Notes: generated by a model not told the origin, from the sequence alone. A stretch of 15,768 bases of DNA from an uncultured Eubacteriales bacterium (GCA_900551415.1 URWB01000047.1:1-15768); one strand, 5' to 3'; counted from the stretch's first letter, positions 1-6,990 are shown. Translations and numbers: made by a program.

Positions 1-57
1 CCGGAAAAAACAACCCGAAGCAAGGCTTTACGTGGTGGAGATACTGCCCCGCCGACA
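1..57. other. Left-edge sequence that does not continue nusA
   Basis: Read on the minus strand, these bases follow an in-frame TAA that ends the nusA reading frame. Neither the same frame nor the frame obtained by dropping one base resembles the rest of a NusA S1 domain. The last minus-strand bases contain a T-rich run. I recognise no gene or mobile-element end here. It may be a rearrangement junction or an assembly artefact. Confidence 0.4.
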
Positions 58-582
58 TTACGCTTTGTAGTGTTCTCCCGGCACCTGTTCGTTCGCGGAG
101 AGGATGCCTTCGGTTCTGCCGATATTGATGAACAGCGTTTCGTTGCTGATGCGCTGCACCGTTCCGGTCACGATCTCGCCCTGACGGGTAATGTAATCGT
201 CAAAGATCATGCCGCGCTCCGCCTCGCGGATCCGCTGTACGACGACCTGCTTGGCGGTCTGTGCCGCGATACGGCCGAAGTCTCTCGGCGTGACCTGATA
301 TTCCACCACGTCACCGACTTCATAGCGATAGTCGATATCCCTGGCCTCGTCTAAGGAGATTTGTGTAAATTCGTCCTCTACCTCATCGACGATGTCCATG
401 CGCATATATACGTTGATATCTCCGGTTTCCTCATTGATATCGACGCGCACATTCTGGGATGTGCCGTAATTCTTTTTGTATGCAGACACTAAGGCGGACT
501 CGATGGCTTCGATCAGAACGTCCTTGGGAATATGACGCTCTTTTTCCAGATCCTCGATTGCCTGTATAAATTCCTTGTTCAT
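58..582 (-). CDS. nusA: Transcription termination/antitermination factor NusA, C-terminally truncated
   Basis: NusA binds RNA polymerase and nascent RNA and modulates pausing, termination and antitermination. The 174 residues cover the whole NusA N-terminal RNA-polymerase-binding domain (about residues 1-130, beginning MNKEFIQAIEDLEKE). They also include the first strands of the S1 domain (about 135-174, with GEIVTGTVQRI). The frame then meets TAA. Full-length clostridial NusA is about twice this length and also has KH1 and KH2 domains, which are missing here. The ATG at 582 has a strong ribosome binding site (AAGGAGG) that overlaps the rimP stop codon, so translation is probably coupled to rimP. 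The family assignment is secure. Because nusA is essential in most bacteria, the truncation more likely reflects a junction or assembly break than a functional short protein. Confidence 0.9.
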   Translation of the reverse strand: MNKEFIQAIEDLEKERHIPKDVLIEAIESALVSAYKKNYGTSQNVRVDINEETGDINVYMRMDIVDEVEDEFTQISLDEARDIDYRYEVGDVVEYQVTPRDFGRIAAQTAKQVVVQRIREAERGMIFDDYITRQGEIVTGTVQRISNETLFINIGRTEGILSANEQVPGEHYKA

Positions 583-597
583 TTCTTTCTAACCTCC

Positions 598-1188
598 TTA
601 GAATATGACAGCAAGCTTCGTTTTGGCCACCTGCTCTTTCGGAAATGCAATTTCAGTGCCGTTCTCCTGTATGATCACGATCTGTCCGTCCACAAGGCCG
701 ACCAGTTTCCCCTCGTAAGTCTTCCTGCCGGATGCTGCCTTGTATAAACTTATGTCAACCTGCTCGCCCGCAAAACGTTTAAAATCTTTTTCGCGCAGCA
801 GAACTCTGTCCATACCCGGCGAGGATACCTCCAGATAATAGTTCTGCTCGATCGGATCAATGCGGTCAAGCTCCGCGCTGAGAAAGCGGCTGACCTTCTC
901 GCAATCATCGGTAGATACATACTGCGTCTTTGCGGCTGTCTCCGTATCAGCGGATTTACAGTCCCCGCCTGTCGCTTCTGCCGCTTCCTGCTCCGGCGCG
1001 CCGTCCGCATTCCCGTCTTCGGCTGCTTTGGACGCGGTTTGTTCCGCCGGCAGCTTGTCGATATAGACGCGCAGGAACCAATCCTTTCCTTCCTTTACGA
1101 ACTCGCTGTTGTAAAGCTCCAATCCGTTCTCTTCCAAAAAATCAGTGGTGAGTTCCTCGATGAGCTCTGTAATTTTTTTCTTTGCCAT
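598..1188 (-). CDS. rimP: Ribosome maturation factor RimP
   Basis: RimP assists maturation of the 30S ribosomal subunit and usually heads the rimP-nusA-infB operon, as it does here. The 196-residue protein has the N-terminal RimP domain (about 1-45 and 90-130, with the family signature SPGMDR at 124-129). The C-terminal SH3-like domain (about 135-196) ends LAVIF. Residues about 46-90 are an Ala/Glu/Asp-rich insertion between strands of the N-terminal domain, which makes it longer than the usual 150-160 residues. The ATG at 1188 is preferred over an upstream in-frame ATG at 1371. It has a ribosome binding site (AAAGGA) and gives the normal MAKKKI start, and the upstream extension runs through the leader hairpin and promoter. 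It is followed by nusA with 15 bases between them. Confidence 0.93.
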   Translation of the reverse strand: MAKKKITELIEELTTDFLEENGLELYNSEFVKEGKDWFLRVYIDKLPAEQTASKAAEDGNADGAPEQEAAEATGGDCKSADTETAAKTQYVSTDDCEKVSRFLSAELDRIDPIEQNYYLEVSSPGMDRVLLREKDFKRFAGEQVDISLYKAASGRKTYEGKLVGLVDGQIVIIQENGTEIAFPKEQVAKTKLAVIF

Positions 1189-1263
1189 ACGGTTTCCTTT
1201 CTGCGTTGTCAGATTCCGTTCGGCCTCGGCTGTTCTTCGCGTTTTGCCCCAAACAAAGTTGAA

Positions 1264-1285
1264 AGAGTGGGCCGTCACCCACTCT
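1264..1285 (-). promoter_or_regulatory. Leader hairpin upstream of rimP
   Basis: AGAGTGGG (1264-1271) and CCCACTCT (1278-1285) form an 8-bp perfect stem, extendable to 9 bp, with a six-base loop. It lies in the predicted 5' untranslated RNA of rimP, about 75 bases before the start codon. From memory, hairpins of this GTGGG/CCCAC type often precede rimP in Firmicutes, but I cannot verify that here. There is no adjacent U-tract, so a leader element fits better than a terminator. Confidence 0.55.
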
Positions 1286-1318
1286 TCTAGTCTTACCTTT
1301 ATGGAATCGTGTACATCT

Positions 1319-1347
1319 ATCGTACCACACAAAATTCGCAAAATCAA
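1319..1347 (-). promoter_or_regulatory. Vegetative (sigma-A type) promoter of rimP-nusA
   Basis: On the minus strand a -35 box TTGATT (1342-1347) and a -10 box TACGAT (1319-1324) are separated by exactly 17 bases. The transcription start would fall near 1311, leaving a leader of about 120 bases that contains the hairpin at 1264-1285. Confidence 0.6.
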
Positions 1348-1418
1348 GGGTTTTCTGCATATTTGTCTCATATTTATCGCGTGATTTTCAGTTTTCGCTT
1401 AATCGGGGAACTTTCCCA

Positions 1419-1447
1419 CACATTTTTCGCGCCGTATGCATACAATA
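1419..1447 (+). promoter_or_regulatory. Sigma-K (or sigma-E) type sporulation promoter of the hydrolase/GerQ operon
   Basis: CACA at 1419-1422 and CATACAATA at 1439-1447 are separated by 16 bases. This matches the mother-cell sigma-K consensus (mACm, 16-17 bases, CATAnnnTA). The -10 also fits sigma-E, but no good sigma-E -35 is seen. The start codon lies about 30 bases downstream. The promoter ahead of cotJA at 6519 has the same layout. Confidence 0.6.
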
Positions 1448-1478
1448 AGTTGAGTCTATAAGCAGATGGGAGATGGAT

Positions 1479-1922
1479 ATGGCACTGGATACCAGAGAAT
1501 TATTTGCAAGATTGATACAATGTGAGGCAGGCGGCGAGGGCACCGCAGGTATGCAGGCGGTCGCCACAGTCATCATGAATCGCGCCACGACGACCGTCGG
1601 CGAGTTTGCGCGTGTCAACAACGGCGGCGATGTGCGGGCGATCATCACACAGCCCGGGCAGTTCGTGTGCATGCGGGAAACGGTCGGCGGCCGCTACAAC
1701 GCGCAGAACGTCTACAACATGACCCCTACACAGGAGCATTACGATATCGTGGACTGGGCGCTGGACGGCGGCAGGCTGGCAGGCGTTGACGAATCGCTGT
1801 TCTTTTTCAATCCCTACAGCGACAGCTGCCCCACCTACTTCCCGAGCAAGGTCGGCGTGATCCACAACCGCGTCGGCAATCATTGCTTTTACATACCGAC
1901 AGAACGATACGCAGATACTTAA
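1479..1922 (+). CDS. cwlJ: CwlJ/SleB-family spore cortex-lytic cell wall hydrolase
   Basis: The 147-residue protein is almost entirely one Hydrolase_2 (SleB/CwlJ) catalytic domain. The family opens peptidoglycan, typically the spore cortex during germination. The signature CEAGGEGTAGMQAVATVIMN starts at about residue 15, with the presumed catalytic Glu16. The C-terminal GNHCFY motif follows at about 134-139. There is no signal peptide or peptidoglycan-binding domain, which fits CwlJ (made in the mother cell and placed in the coat) better than secreted SleB. Two in-frame ATGs exist at 1473 and 1479. GGGAG at 1468-1472 is properly spaced only for 1479. A GerQ-like gene follows after 15 bases. 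In Bacillus GerQ is needed to place CwlJ in the coat, so the pairing supports the assignment. Expression is probably late mother-cell, from the promoter at 1419. The exact orthology is inferred. Confidence 0.8.
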   Translation: MALDTRELFARLIQCEAGGEGTAGMQAVATVIMNRATTTVGEFARVNNGGDVRAIITQPGQFVCMRETVGGRYNAQNVYNMTPTQEHYDIVDWALDGGRLAGVDESLFFFNPYSDSCPTYFPSKVGVIHNRVGNHCFYIPTERYADT

Positions 1923-1937
1923 AACAGGAGGGTTTTT

Positions 1938-2798
1938 ATGGCACCATGCAGCAATGTCATCACACCAAAGATGATCCGCAGAGGTCAGGTACAGATCGGA
2001 GATAAAATCGAGCTGGAAGATCAGCCGGTCTCTATGACGGAGGAAAATCCGGAGCCCGCAGTTTCTGTCTCCGCAGAGGCCGCGGTCGCCCCGCAAATCG
2101 CCGTCGAGACAATGCTTACCCCACAGGGCGCTGTCGAGACAGGCGCACCCGCACCGGAAGCAGCACCTGTAAACGCAGTCCCCGCAGCCGCCGAAGCGCA
2201 GAGCGCACCGGCCGCTATGCCCGACCCCGCCGCGCAGACTGCGGCGATCCAAACGAACGCGCCGCAGTCTGCCAGGACTGTATCTGCCGCGGCTCCGACA
2301 GAGGGCAAAGCCGTACCCGCAGCCGCCGCGCCGCAAACAATCGCGCCGCAGACTGCGCAGACCGCCCCTGGCTACATAGACCAGAATCGGACGTTCCCGT
2401 CGAACACGGCATCGATCCCGCTGATTTTCCAGCACATGACCGATTATGTCAACCCCCTTGCGCATACCGGGCAGCAGAGCCCGCGCTTCGGTGTGCCGAG
2501 CAATCCGCTGGTGCCGCCGGAATACGAACAGAGCATCGACTATGATTCTGCGCAGTACATGAACGGCTTCCTGCGCACACAGATCGGCCGCGCCATGCGC
2601 GTCGAGCAGCTGATCGGTTCCAACGGCATACAGGATCGCTACGGTTTCCTCGTCGGTGTCGGCAACAATTATCTGCTCCTGCAGGACATCAGCAACGGCA
2701 ATATCGCCATCGTCGATCTGTACAGCGTCAAATATGTGTACGTCTATTTCAATGACCCGGTATTTCCGGGCACTCCGTTTACGAACGGCGGCAGATAG
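1938..2798 (+). CDS. gerQ: GerQ-like spore coat protein with Ala/Pro-rich N-terminal half
   Basis: The 286-residue protein has three parts. A short N-terminal stretch (1-30) is followed by a low-complexity Ala/Pro/Glu/Gln-rich region (about 35-145) with recurring PQTA/PQSA and APxA units. The C-terminal part (about 204-272) resembles the GerQ core: a hydrophobic helix-like start YMNGFLRTQIG, then RYGFLVGVGNNYLLLQD and a closing KYVYVYF strand. GerQ is a cross-linked inner-coat protein required for CwlJ-dependent germination in Bacillus. Here the gene directly follows a CwlJ-like hydrolase, with a strong AGGAGGG site five bases before the ATG, so the two probably act together. The core is divergent and the N-terminal half is unlike Bacillus GerQ, so the family call rests on the C-terminal pattern plus context. 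No signal peptide or membrane segment is seen. Confidence 0.65.
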   Translation: MAPCSNVITPKMIRRGQVQIGDKIELEDQPVSMTEENPEPAVSVSAEAAVAPQIAVETMLTPQGAVETGAPAPEAAPVNAVPAAAEAQSAPAAMPDPAAQTAAIQTNAPQSARTVSAAAPTEGKAVPAAAAPQTIAPQTAQTAPGYIDQNRTFPSNTASIPLIFQHMTDYVNPLAHTGQQSPRFGVPSNPLVPPEYEQSIDYDSAQYMNGFLRTQIGRAMRVEQLIGSNGIQDRYGFLVGVGNNYLLLQDISNGNIAIVDLYSVKYVYVYFNDPVFPGTPFTNGGR

Positions 2799-2854
2799 GC
2801 GCGTAAATGCGAAAATACCTGTGCGCTGCGCTCTCGCCGCAAACTTGCAAAAAG

Positions 2855-3038
2855 CGCCTGCGCACCGCAGGTGCCGTGAGTGTTTCCGCAGAACTGTCCA
2901 TGATTGCCCAAACGAGCGAGCAGCGTACTTTGCTGACATTTTGCAGCGCTTTTGCAAAATGTCCAAAGTACGGTGAGCGACTTGGTGCAATCACACAGGG
3001 CGAGGACCTAACGAGCGGCACTCTGCGGTGCGCAGGCG
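2855..3038. repeat. Nested 184-bp imperfect palindrome in a convergent intergenic gap
   Basis: Outer arms CGCCTGCGCACCGCAG (2855-2870) and CTGCGGTGCGCAGGCG (3023-3038) pair perfectly over 16 bp. They continue with GTGCCG (2871-2876) against CGGCAC (3016-3021) past one bulged base. Inside, TGATTGC (2901-2907) pairs with GCAATCA (2987-2993). The core GACATTTTGCA (2935-2945) pairs with TGCAAAATGTC (2953-2963), flanked by GTACTTTG (2925-2932) and CAAAGTAC (2964-2971). A further partial copy of the outer arm (CGGTGCGCAG) lies near 3074. The gap 2799-3125 holds no convincing gene. The structure could be a non-autonomous palindromic (MITE-like) element, a structured RNA, or an extended two-way terminator between the GerQ-like and aroE genes. 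Confidence 0.75.
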
Positions 3039-3125
3039 TTCTGTACTTTTTCGCCTTGTGCGACATGGCTCTACGGTGCGCAGACGCCATATATGATGTT
3101 TTGATGCGGCGCACGCTTTCGCCGC

Positions 3126-4406
3126 CTACAGCATATCTATAATATGACGCGCGGCTTCATCCGGCTGCATGCCGGTGATCGTAAGCTCGGCATCACACCA
3201 GCTCCGGTACAGTGGGAGGCGCATCCGATAAAGCCTTGCGAGCGGCACTGCCTGACTGATCGGCCTGCCGTCCGTCGGGAGCATCGTTAAATCACGATTC
3301 AAGAATATCAAGCGGCCGTTTTCCGCCAGCGCATAATAATTTTCCTCTCGCGTGACCACGCCACCGCCGCAGGCAATGACCGCACCTGTAACATTGGCAA
3401 GACTGAGGACGATTTTTTGCTCCAGCTGGCGGAAATATTCTTCCCCATCCTCAGCAAAAATCTGCGGAATCTCCCTGCCGTCATCATAGACGATCATCTG
3501 GTCCAAATCATAGAATTCCCGTCCCATCTGTGCTGCGATCTCCATTCCCACCGTTGTCTTGCCGACACCCGGCATACCGATGAGCACGATGTTTTCCTTT
3601 TCCAGAAGCATATCTTTTTCGATCTTCGCGCCAATCGTCTGCGGGATCGCCCGCCCCAAAAACAGCTCTGCCGCTGCGATTCCCTGTCCGATGAGCATGC
3701 CCAGACCGCCGACCGTTTCCATTCCGGCCTTGTTTGCCTGACACAGCAGATTCGTGCGCAGCGGGTTGTAGATGGCATCGATGACCCATTTGAGGTTGAC
3801 AAAGCTGCCGGGATAAAGCGGTGCCTGCCCGTTGTTCGGATACATGCCGACCGGCGTCGTGTTGACAAGAATCTGTGCATCCTGCTGCCTTAAAACGTTT
3901 TCATAATTAACCGCGCCGCCGCGGCTGACGACAGTCACCTTCGCCGCGCCCAGATCCCGCAGAACACGCTGTACAGTCTTAGAGGCGCCGCCGCTGCCAA
4001 GGACCAGACAGTTAGCACCGCGCACTGCCACGCCGTTTTCACGCAGCAGAGCGCGAAAGCCCGCATAATCGGTGTTGTGCCCAATCAGCCGCTCACCGTC
4101 CCGTACAATGGTGTTGACCGCGCCAATCTCGCTCGCCTCGTCGGACAGTACGTCACAGTATGGGATTACCGCCTCCTTATAGGGGATTGTCACATTCAGT
4201 CCTGCCCAACTGTCGCCCTGCAGGAATGAAGCCAGTTCCTCCGGCTGTTTCTCAAACAGAACATACGGATATGGCTCTCCGAGCGCCGCGCCGATGGACG
4301 CGTGCAGCCGCGGACTGAAGCTGTGCTTCAATGTTTTGCCGAGAAGTCCATAGGGTCTTGTCTCATCACAAAGAGTTTGGGTTCTTTCCTTTTTTTGGTC
4401 TTTCAT
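3126..4406 (-). CDS. aroE: Bifunctional shikimate dehydrogenase / shikimate kinase (AroE-AroK fusion)
   Basis: This 426-residue cytosolic protein combines two consecutive steps of chorismate synthesis. AroE reduces 3-dehydroshikimate with NADPH, and AroK phosphorylates shikimate with ATP. The AroE part (about 15-265) shows shikimate-binding Ser29/Ser31 (HSFSPRLH) and catalytic Lys77 (NVTIPYKE). It also has Asn98, Asp113 (NTDYAGF), the nucleotide loop GSGGAS (137-142), NTTPVGMYP (182-190) and Gln241. The AroK part (about 270-426) has the P-loop GMPGVGKTT (277-285), the DLD pair (300-302), Arg326, GGG (347-349) and lid DGRP (379-382). All key residues of both enzymes are present, so both should be active. 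The ATG at 4406 is chosen because GAAAGGAG lies about ten bases upstream. An earlier ATG at 4430 has no such site. It stands alone, away from other aromatic-pathway genes. Confidence 0.93.
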   Translation of the reverse strand: MKDQKKERTQTLCDETRPYGLLGKTLKHSFSPRLHASIGAALGEPYPYVLFEKQPEELASFLQGDSWAGLNVTIPYKEAVIPYCDVLSDEASEIGAVNTIVRDGERLIGHNTDYAGFRALLRENGVAVRGANCLVLGSGGASKTVQRVLRDLGAAKVTVVSRGGAVNYENVLRQQDAQILVNTTPVGMYPNNGQAPLYPGSFVNLKWVIDAIYNPLRTNLLCQANKAGMETVGGLGMLIGQGIAAAELFLGRAIPQTIGAKIEKDMLLEKENIVLIGMPGVGKTTVGMEIAAQMGREFYDLDQMIVYDDGREIPQIFAEDGEEYFRQLEQKIVLSLANVTGAVIACGGGVVTREENYYALAENGRLIFLNRDLTMLPTDGRPISQAVPLARLYRMRLPLYRSWCDAELTITGMQPDEAARHIIDML

Positions 4407-4522
4407 AGCTGTTTGTCTCCTTTCCGGCATGAAAAAAACCGGATGTGATATGGTTTATCATAGCACAGCCGGCAGCAAATAGCAATTTTGTTTTGCGCGC
4501 ATGCGGCGCGCGTTTCGGCACT

Positions 4523-5230
4523 TTAGTTGCCATCCTCAAGCATCCGGTAGCCAACACCCAGCTCTGTAAAAATATACTTCGGTTCGCCCGGGTTTTCTTC
4601 GATCTTACGGCGAATATTCGCCATATTGACGCGCAGAATCCGGTTGTTATCATCAGCATAAGGCCCCCAGACCTGGTCAATCAGTGTGTCATAGGTCATA
4701 ACCTTGCCGGAATTCTTGGCCAGCAGAGAAACAATCTTGTACTCCACCCGGGTCAGATGGATTTCCTTTCCGTGCAGGGTCACCAGGCGCCGTTCAAAAT
4801 CTATGGTCAGGCCGTCCGCGGCGTACGGACGGTTCGCGTTCTGCGAGTCATCGCTGAGCTTATTATTGTGGCGGATCGCGGTGCGGATCCGCGCGAGCAA
4901 CTCAAAAGTACCAAACGGTTTGGTTATGTAATCGTCCGCGCCCGCGTCGAGCGCCTGTACTTTCTCCTTTTCCTGGGTTCTCGCCGAAATCACGATGATT
5001 GGCAGGCTCGACCACTCACGCGTCTTGCGGATAATATCCATGCCATCCATATCCGGCAGTCCCAGATCCAGCAGCACCAAATCCGGCAGCGAAGAAGTAA
5101 TCAGCGCCAGTCCATCCTTACCGTTATTGGCTGCCGTCACCTTGTATTCGTGGGAATCCAGTGTTTTTCCGATAAAATCGCAGATACTTTTTTCATCCTC
5201 AATAATCAGTACTGATATCTTCTGATACAT
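4523..5230 (-). CDS. kdpE: OmpR/PhoB-type response regulator, KdpE-like
   Basis: The 235-residue DNA-binding response regulator has a receiver domain (about 5-120). Acidic-pocket residues Glu11/Asp12, phospho-acceptor Asp55 (LLDLGLPD), Ser82 and Lys104 (KPF) are all present. A winged-helix OmpR-type domain follows (about 135-232), with RVEYKIVSLLAKNSGKVMT, the WGP motif and the C-terminal GVGYRM. The sequence pattern around Asp55 and the WGPxY segment fits the KdpE group. Its start overlaps the end of the upstream kinase gene by 32 bases, and the ribosome binding site AGGAGGACG lies inside that gene. The pair is therefore translationally coupled. No kdpFABC potassium pump genes are seen nearby, so the regulated genes cannot be named from this window. 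Confidence 0.88.
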   Translation of the reverse strand: MYQKISVLIIEDEKSICDFIGKTLDSHEYKVTAANNGKDGLALITSSLPDLVLLDLGLPDMDGMDIIRKTREWSSLPIIVISARTQEKEKVQALDAGADDYITKPFGTFELLARIRTAIRHNNKLSDDSQNANRPYAADGLTIDFERRLVTLHGKEIHLTRVEYKIVSLLAKNSGKVMTYDTLIDQVWGPYADDNNRILRVNMANIRRKIEENPGEPKYIFTELGVGYRMLEDGN

Positions 5231-6377
5231 CTTTTTCGTCCTCCTTCTCTTTTGGCAGTGAAAAACAGAATTCTACGCCTTCCGAGTGATTTTTTGCAAT
5301 AATCGTTCCGTCATGCGCGGTTATAATGGTTTTGCAGATTGACAAACCGATACCCATTCCCTTGTATCCGTCGGTCTCGCCTGTTGTTTCGTGATAGCTG
5401 TCTCCGTCAAAAATGGTGGCAATGCGGGTTTCGTCAATGCCGACACCGTAATCGCGAATATGAAAATAGACATAATCCTCGTCTTCATCGATGGTGAGTT
5501 CCAGCGGCTTCGTGCTCTTGGCGTGCAGCTGCGCGTTCTGCAGGATGTTGAGAATAACCTGCTGAATCAGCATCGCGTCCATCATGACCATGACCAGCTC
5601 GTCCGGGACCTTGACGCGTACAACAGCATTCGGAAAACGTTTTCGAAAACGGATGACCGCGGCCGAAGCTACCTCATCCACCGCTTCCAAAGATTTCGTT
5701 ACCTTCGCGGTTTCATTGTCAATACGAGTGATGGACAGAAGATTTTCGACCATATTCAAAAGCCAATTGGCGTCATTTTCGATTGCTTCGACCAACTCCC
5801 TTTTTTCCGGTTCGGACAGCTTGTCCCCCATCTCCAAATAGGAAGTGCTGCTGCCGATGATTCCGGTCAGCGGCGTGCGCAGATCATGCGAAACTGCGCG
5901 GAGAAGGTTTACACGCATTTTTTCCTTTTGCGCTTCCATGAGTGCCTTTTCCTGATCCGCCAGCTGCCTCTGCTGCTCTTTCATACTGGTGCTCATGACG
6001 GAGGTCACAATGCCGATCAGCAGCATGCCCAAAAACGTAACCTGATAGCCCTTCAGGGAAAAGTTAAAATTCCGAAACGGATAGGTAAAGAAAAAATTGA
6101 CGCTCAAAACGCTGGTCACCGCGAACAGCACGCCATAGAGATAACCTTCCGTATAGCGGGCAATGATGAACACGCCGAGCGTATAGAGCATCGCGATGTT
6201 CAGCGTCGGGTCAGAGGCCATGCGATTAAAGAAAAAACATCCGATTGTCGTGACCGTAAAGACGGCAATGGAAAACAGAGTGTCCTTTCGGTGTACGCGC
6301 ACCAGTTCCGCGCGCGTCAGGATGGTTTTCTTTTTGCCGTTGTTTTTTTGCTTCACAGCCTGAAACTTTTTCTTCAT
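5199..6377 (-). CDS. kdpD: KdpD-like sensor histidine kinase lacking the N-terminal KdpD/USP part
   Basis: This membrane kinase is probably the partner of the overlapping KdpE-like regulator. From the ATG at 6377 it has 392 residues: a basic N-terminus, then three or four membrane segments of DUF4118 type (about 33-125), including the PFRNFNFS stretch typical of KdpD. A linker helix precedes the HisKA domain, whose phospho-acceptor is about His164 (SHDLRTPLTG). The HATPase domain (about 255-375) has an N-box-like NILQNAQLHA, DYGVGI and GMGIGLSI. Classical KdpD is about 900 residues and starts with a KdpD sensor domain and a universal-stress domain. Both are absent, with no sign of a remnant upstream, so it is a short KdpD-type kinase. 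The ATG at 6377 follows AGGAGG by 12 bases. An alternative in-frame ATG at 6401 has a poorer site. Confidence 0.85.
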   Translation of the reverse strand: MKKKFQAVKQKNNGKKKTILTRAELVRVHRKDTLFSIAVFTVTTIGCFFFNRMASDPTLNIAMLYTLGVFIIARYTEGYLYGVLFAVTSVLSVNFFFTYPFRNFNFSLKGYQVTFLGMLLIGIVTSVMSTSMKEQQRQLADQEKALMEAQKEKMRVNLLRAVSHDLRTPLTGIIGSSTSYLEMGDKLSEPEKRELVEAIENDANWLLNMVENLLSITRIDNETAKVTKSLEAVDEVASAAVIRFRKRFPNAVVRVKVPDELVMVMMDAMLIQQVILNILQNAQLHAKSTKPLELTIDEDEDYVYFHIRDYGVGIDETRIATIFDGDSYHETTGETDGYKGMGIGLSICKTIITAHDGTIIAKNHSEGVEFCFSLPKEKEDEKDVSEDISTDY

Positions 6378-6518
6378 AGCAAGGATTTTCCTCCTGTTCA
6401 TATCATATACCCTATAATTGCTAAATTTCTGCTAATCTTTGTGTTTTTCGCAAAAATGTTTTTCATTTCTTTATCTTTTTCTATCATAATCTTCCCATCG
6501 TAAAATTGCAAGCAAAAT

Positions 6519-6547
6519 CACAAATTTTGAGAATTTCGCATATATTA
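6519..6547 (+). promoter_or_regulatory. Sigma-K (or sigma-E) type promoter of cotJABC
   Basis: CACA at 6519-6522 and CATATATTA at 6539-6547 are separated by 16 bases, matching mACm-N16-CATAnnnTA. The cotJA start codon lies about 40 bases downstream. The layout is the same as the promoter at 1419, which supports joint mother-cell control of the two operons. Confidence 0.6.
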
Positions 6548-6585
6548 CCGTATACTTTGTTTAGCAGAAAGGGGTTTTTATTTTG

Positions 6586-6990
6586 ATGACAGAACCTTAT
6601 ATCGGCATGCCGATCACCCTTGGCGGCGGCTGCGCGGGCAGCGTCCTGCCGCCCGGCCGTCCGCCGGCAATGCCGCCGGGAAACGGCGGAAACAGTTCCG
6701 GAAACGGCAGCAATCACACAGGAGGCGGCACTTCCGGGAGCAATACCGGCTCCAACCCGCCTCAAAGACCAAATCCACCGGCCGGACAGCCAACGGATCT
6801 TCCTGCCTTCGATACCCTGTATCTCGGCAGCCTGCCGCTTGCGATGACCTATACACCGATGCAGCAGTGGAAGAGCACCTACTCTGACTCTGTTTCTCTG
6901 TCAAGAGGAACGATTTTCCCGGAGCTGGATCTTCCTTTTGAAGGAAAAACAATCTTGACCGAACGCGCGAAAGGAGGGCACCGCCAGTGA
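6586..6990 (+). CDS. cotJA: Spore coat associated protein CotJA
   Basis: The 134-residue protein is the first gene of a cotJABC operon, whose products join the spore coat from the mother cell. A Gly/Pro/Asn-rich, probably disordered region occupies about residues 12-75. The conserved CotJA region follows at about 82-121, with SLPLAMTYTPMQQW and RGTIFPELDLPF, the family hallmark. The ATG at 6586 follows AAAGGGG by 11 bases. An adjacent in-frame TTG at 6583 is a possible alternative. Its stop codon overlaps the GTG start of cotJB. The Gly/Asn-rich N-terminal region is longer than in the short Bacillus CotJA. Confidence 0.88.
   Translation: MTEPYIGMPITLGGGCAGSVLPPGRPPAMPPGNGGNSSGNGSNHTGGGTSGSNTGSNPPQRPNPPAGQPTDLPAFDTLYLGSLPLAMTYTPMQQWKSTYSDSVSLSRGTIFPELDLPFEGKTILTERAKGGHRQ

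Noticed and set aside
1500..2990. Long minus-strand open frame of 496 codons across the hydrolase and GerQ-like genes
   Set aside because: It is rich in Arg, Cys and His, has no family pattern, and lies opposite two genes with clear ribosome binding sites and recognisable domains. It is a by-product of high-GC codon usage.
2807..3142. Open frames on both strands across the palindrome
   Set aside because: They mirror each other through the inverted repeat, lack ribosome binding sites and resemble no protein.
4495..4511. GCGCGC-ATGCG-GCGCGC hairpin downstream of the kdpE-like gene
   Set aside because: It has a stem but no T-run after it on either strand, so it is not called as a terminator.
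5391..6503. Plus-strand open frame of 370 codons opposite the kinase gene
   Set aside because: It is antisense to a complete histidine kinase with all catalytic motifs. It has no ribosome binding site and an implausible composition.
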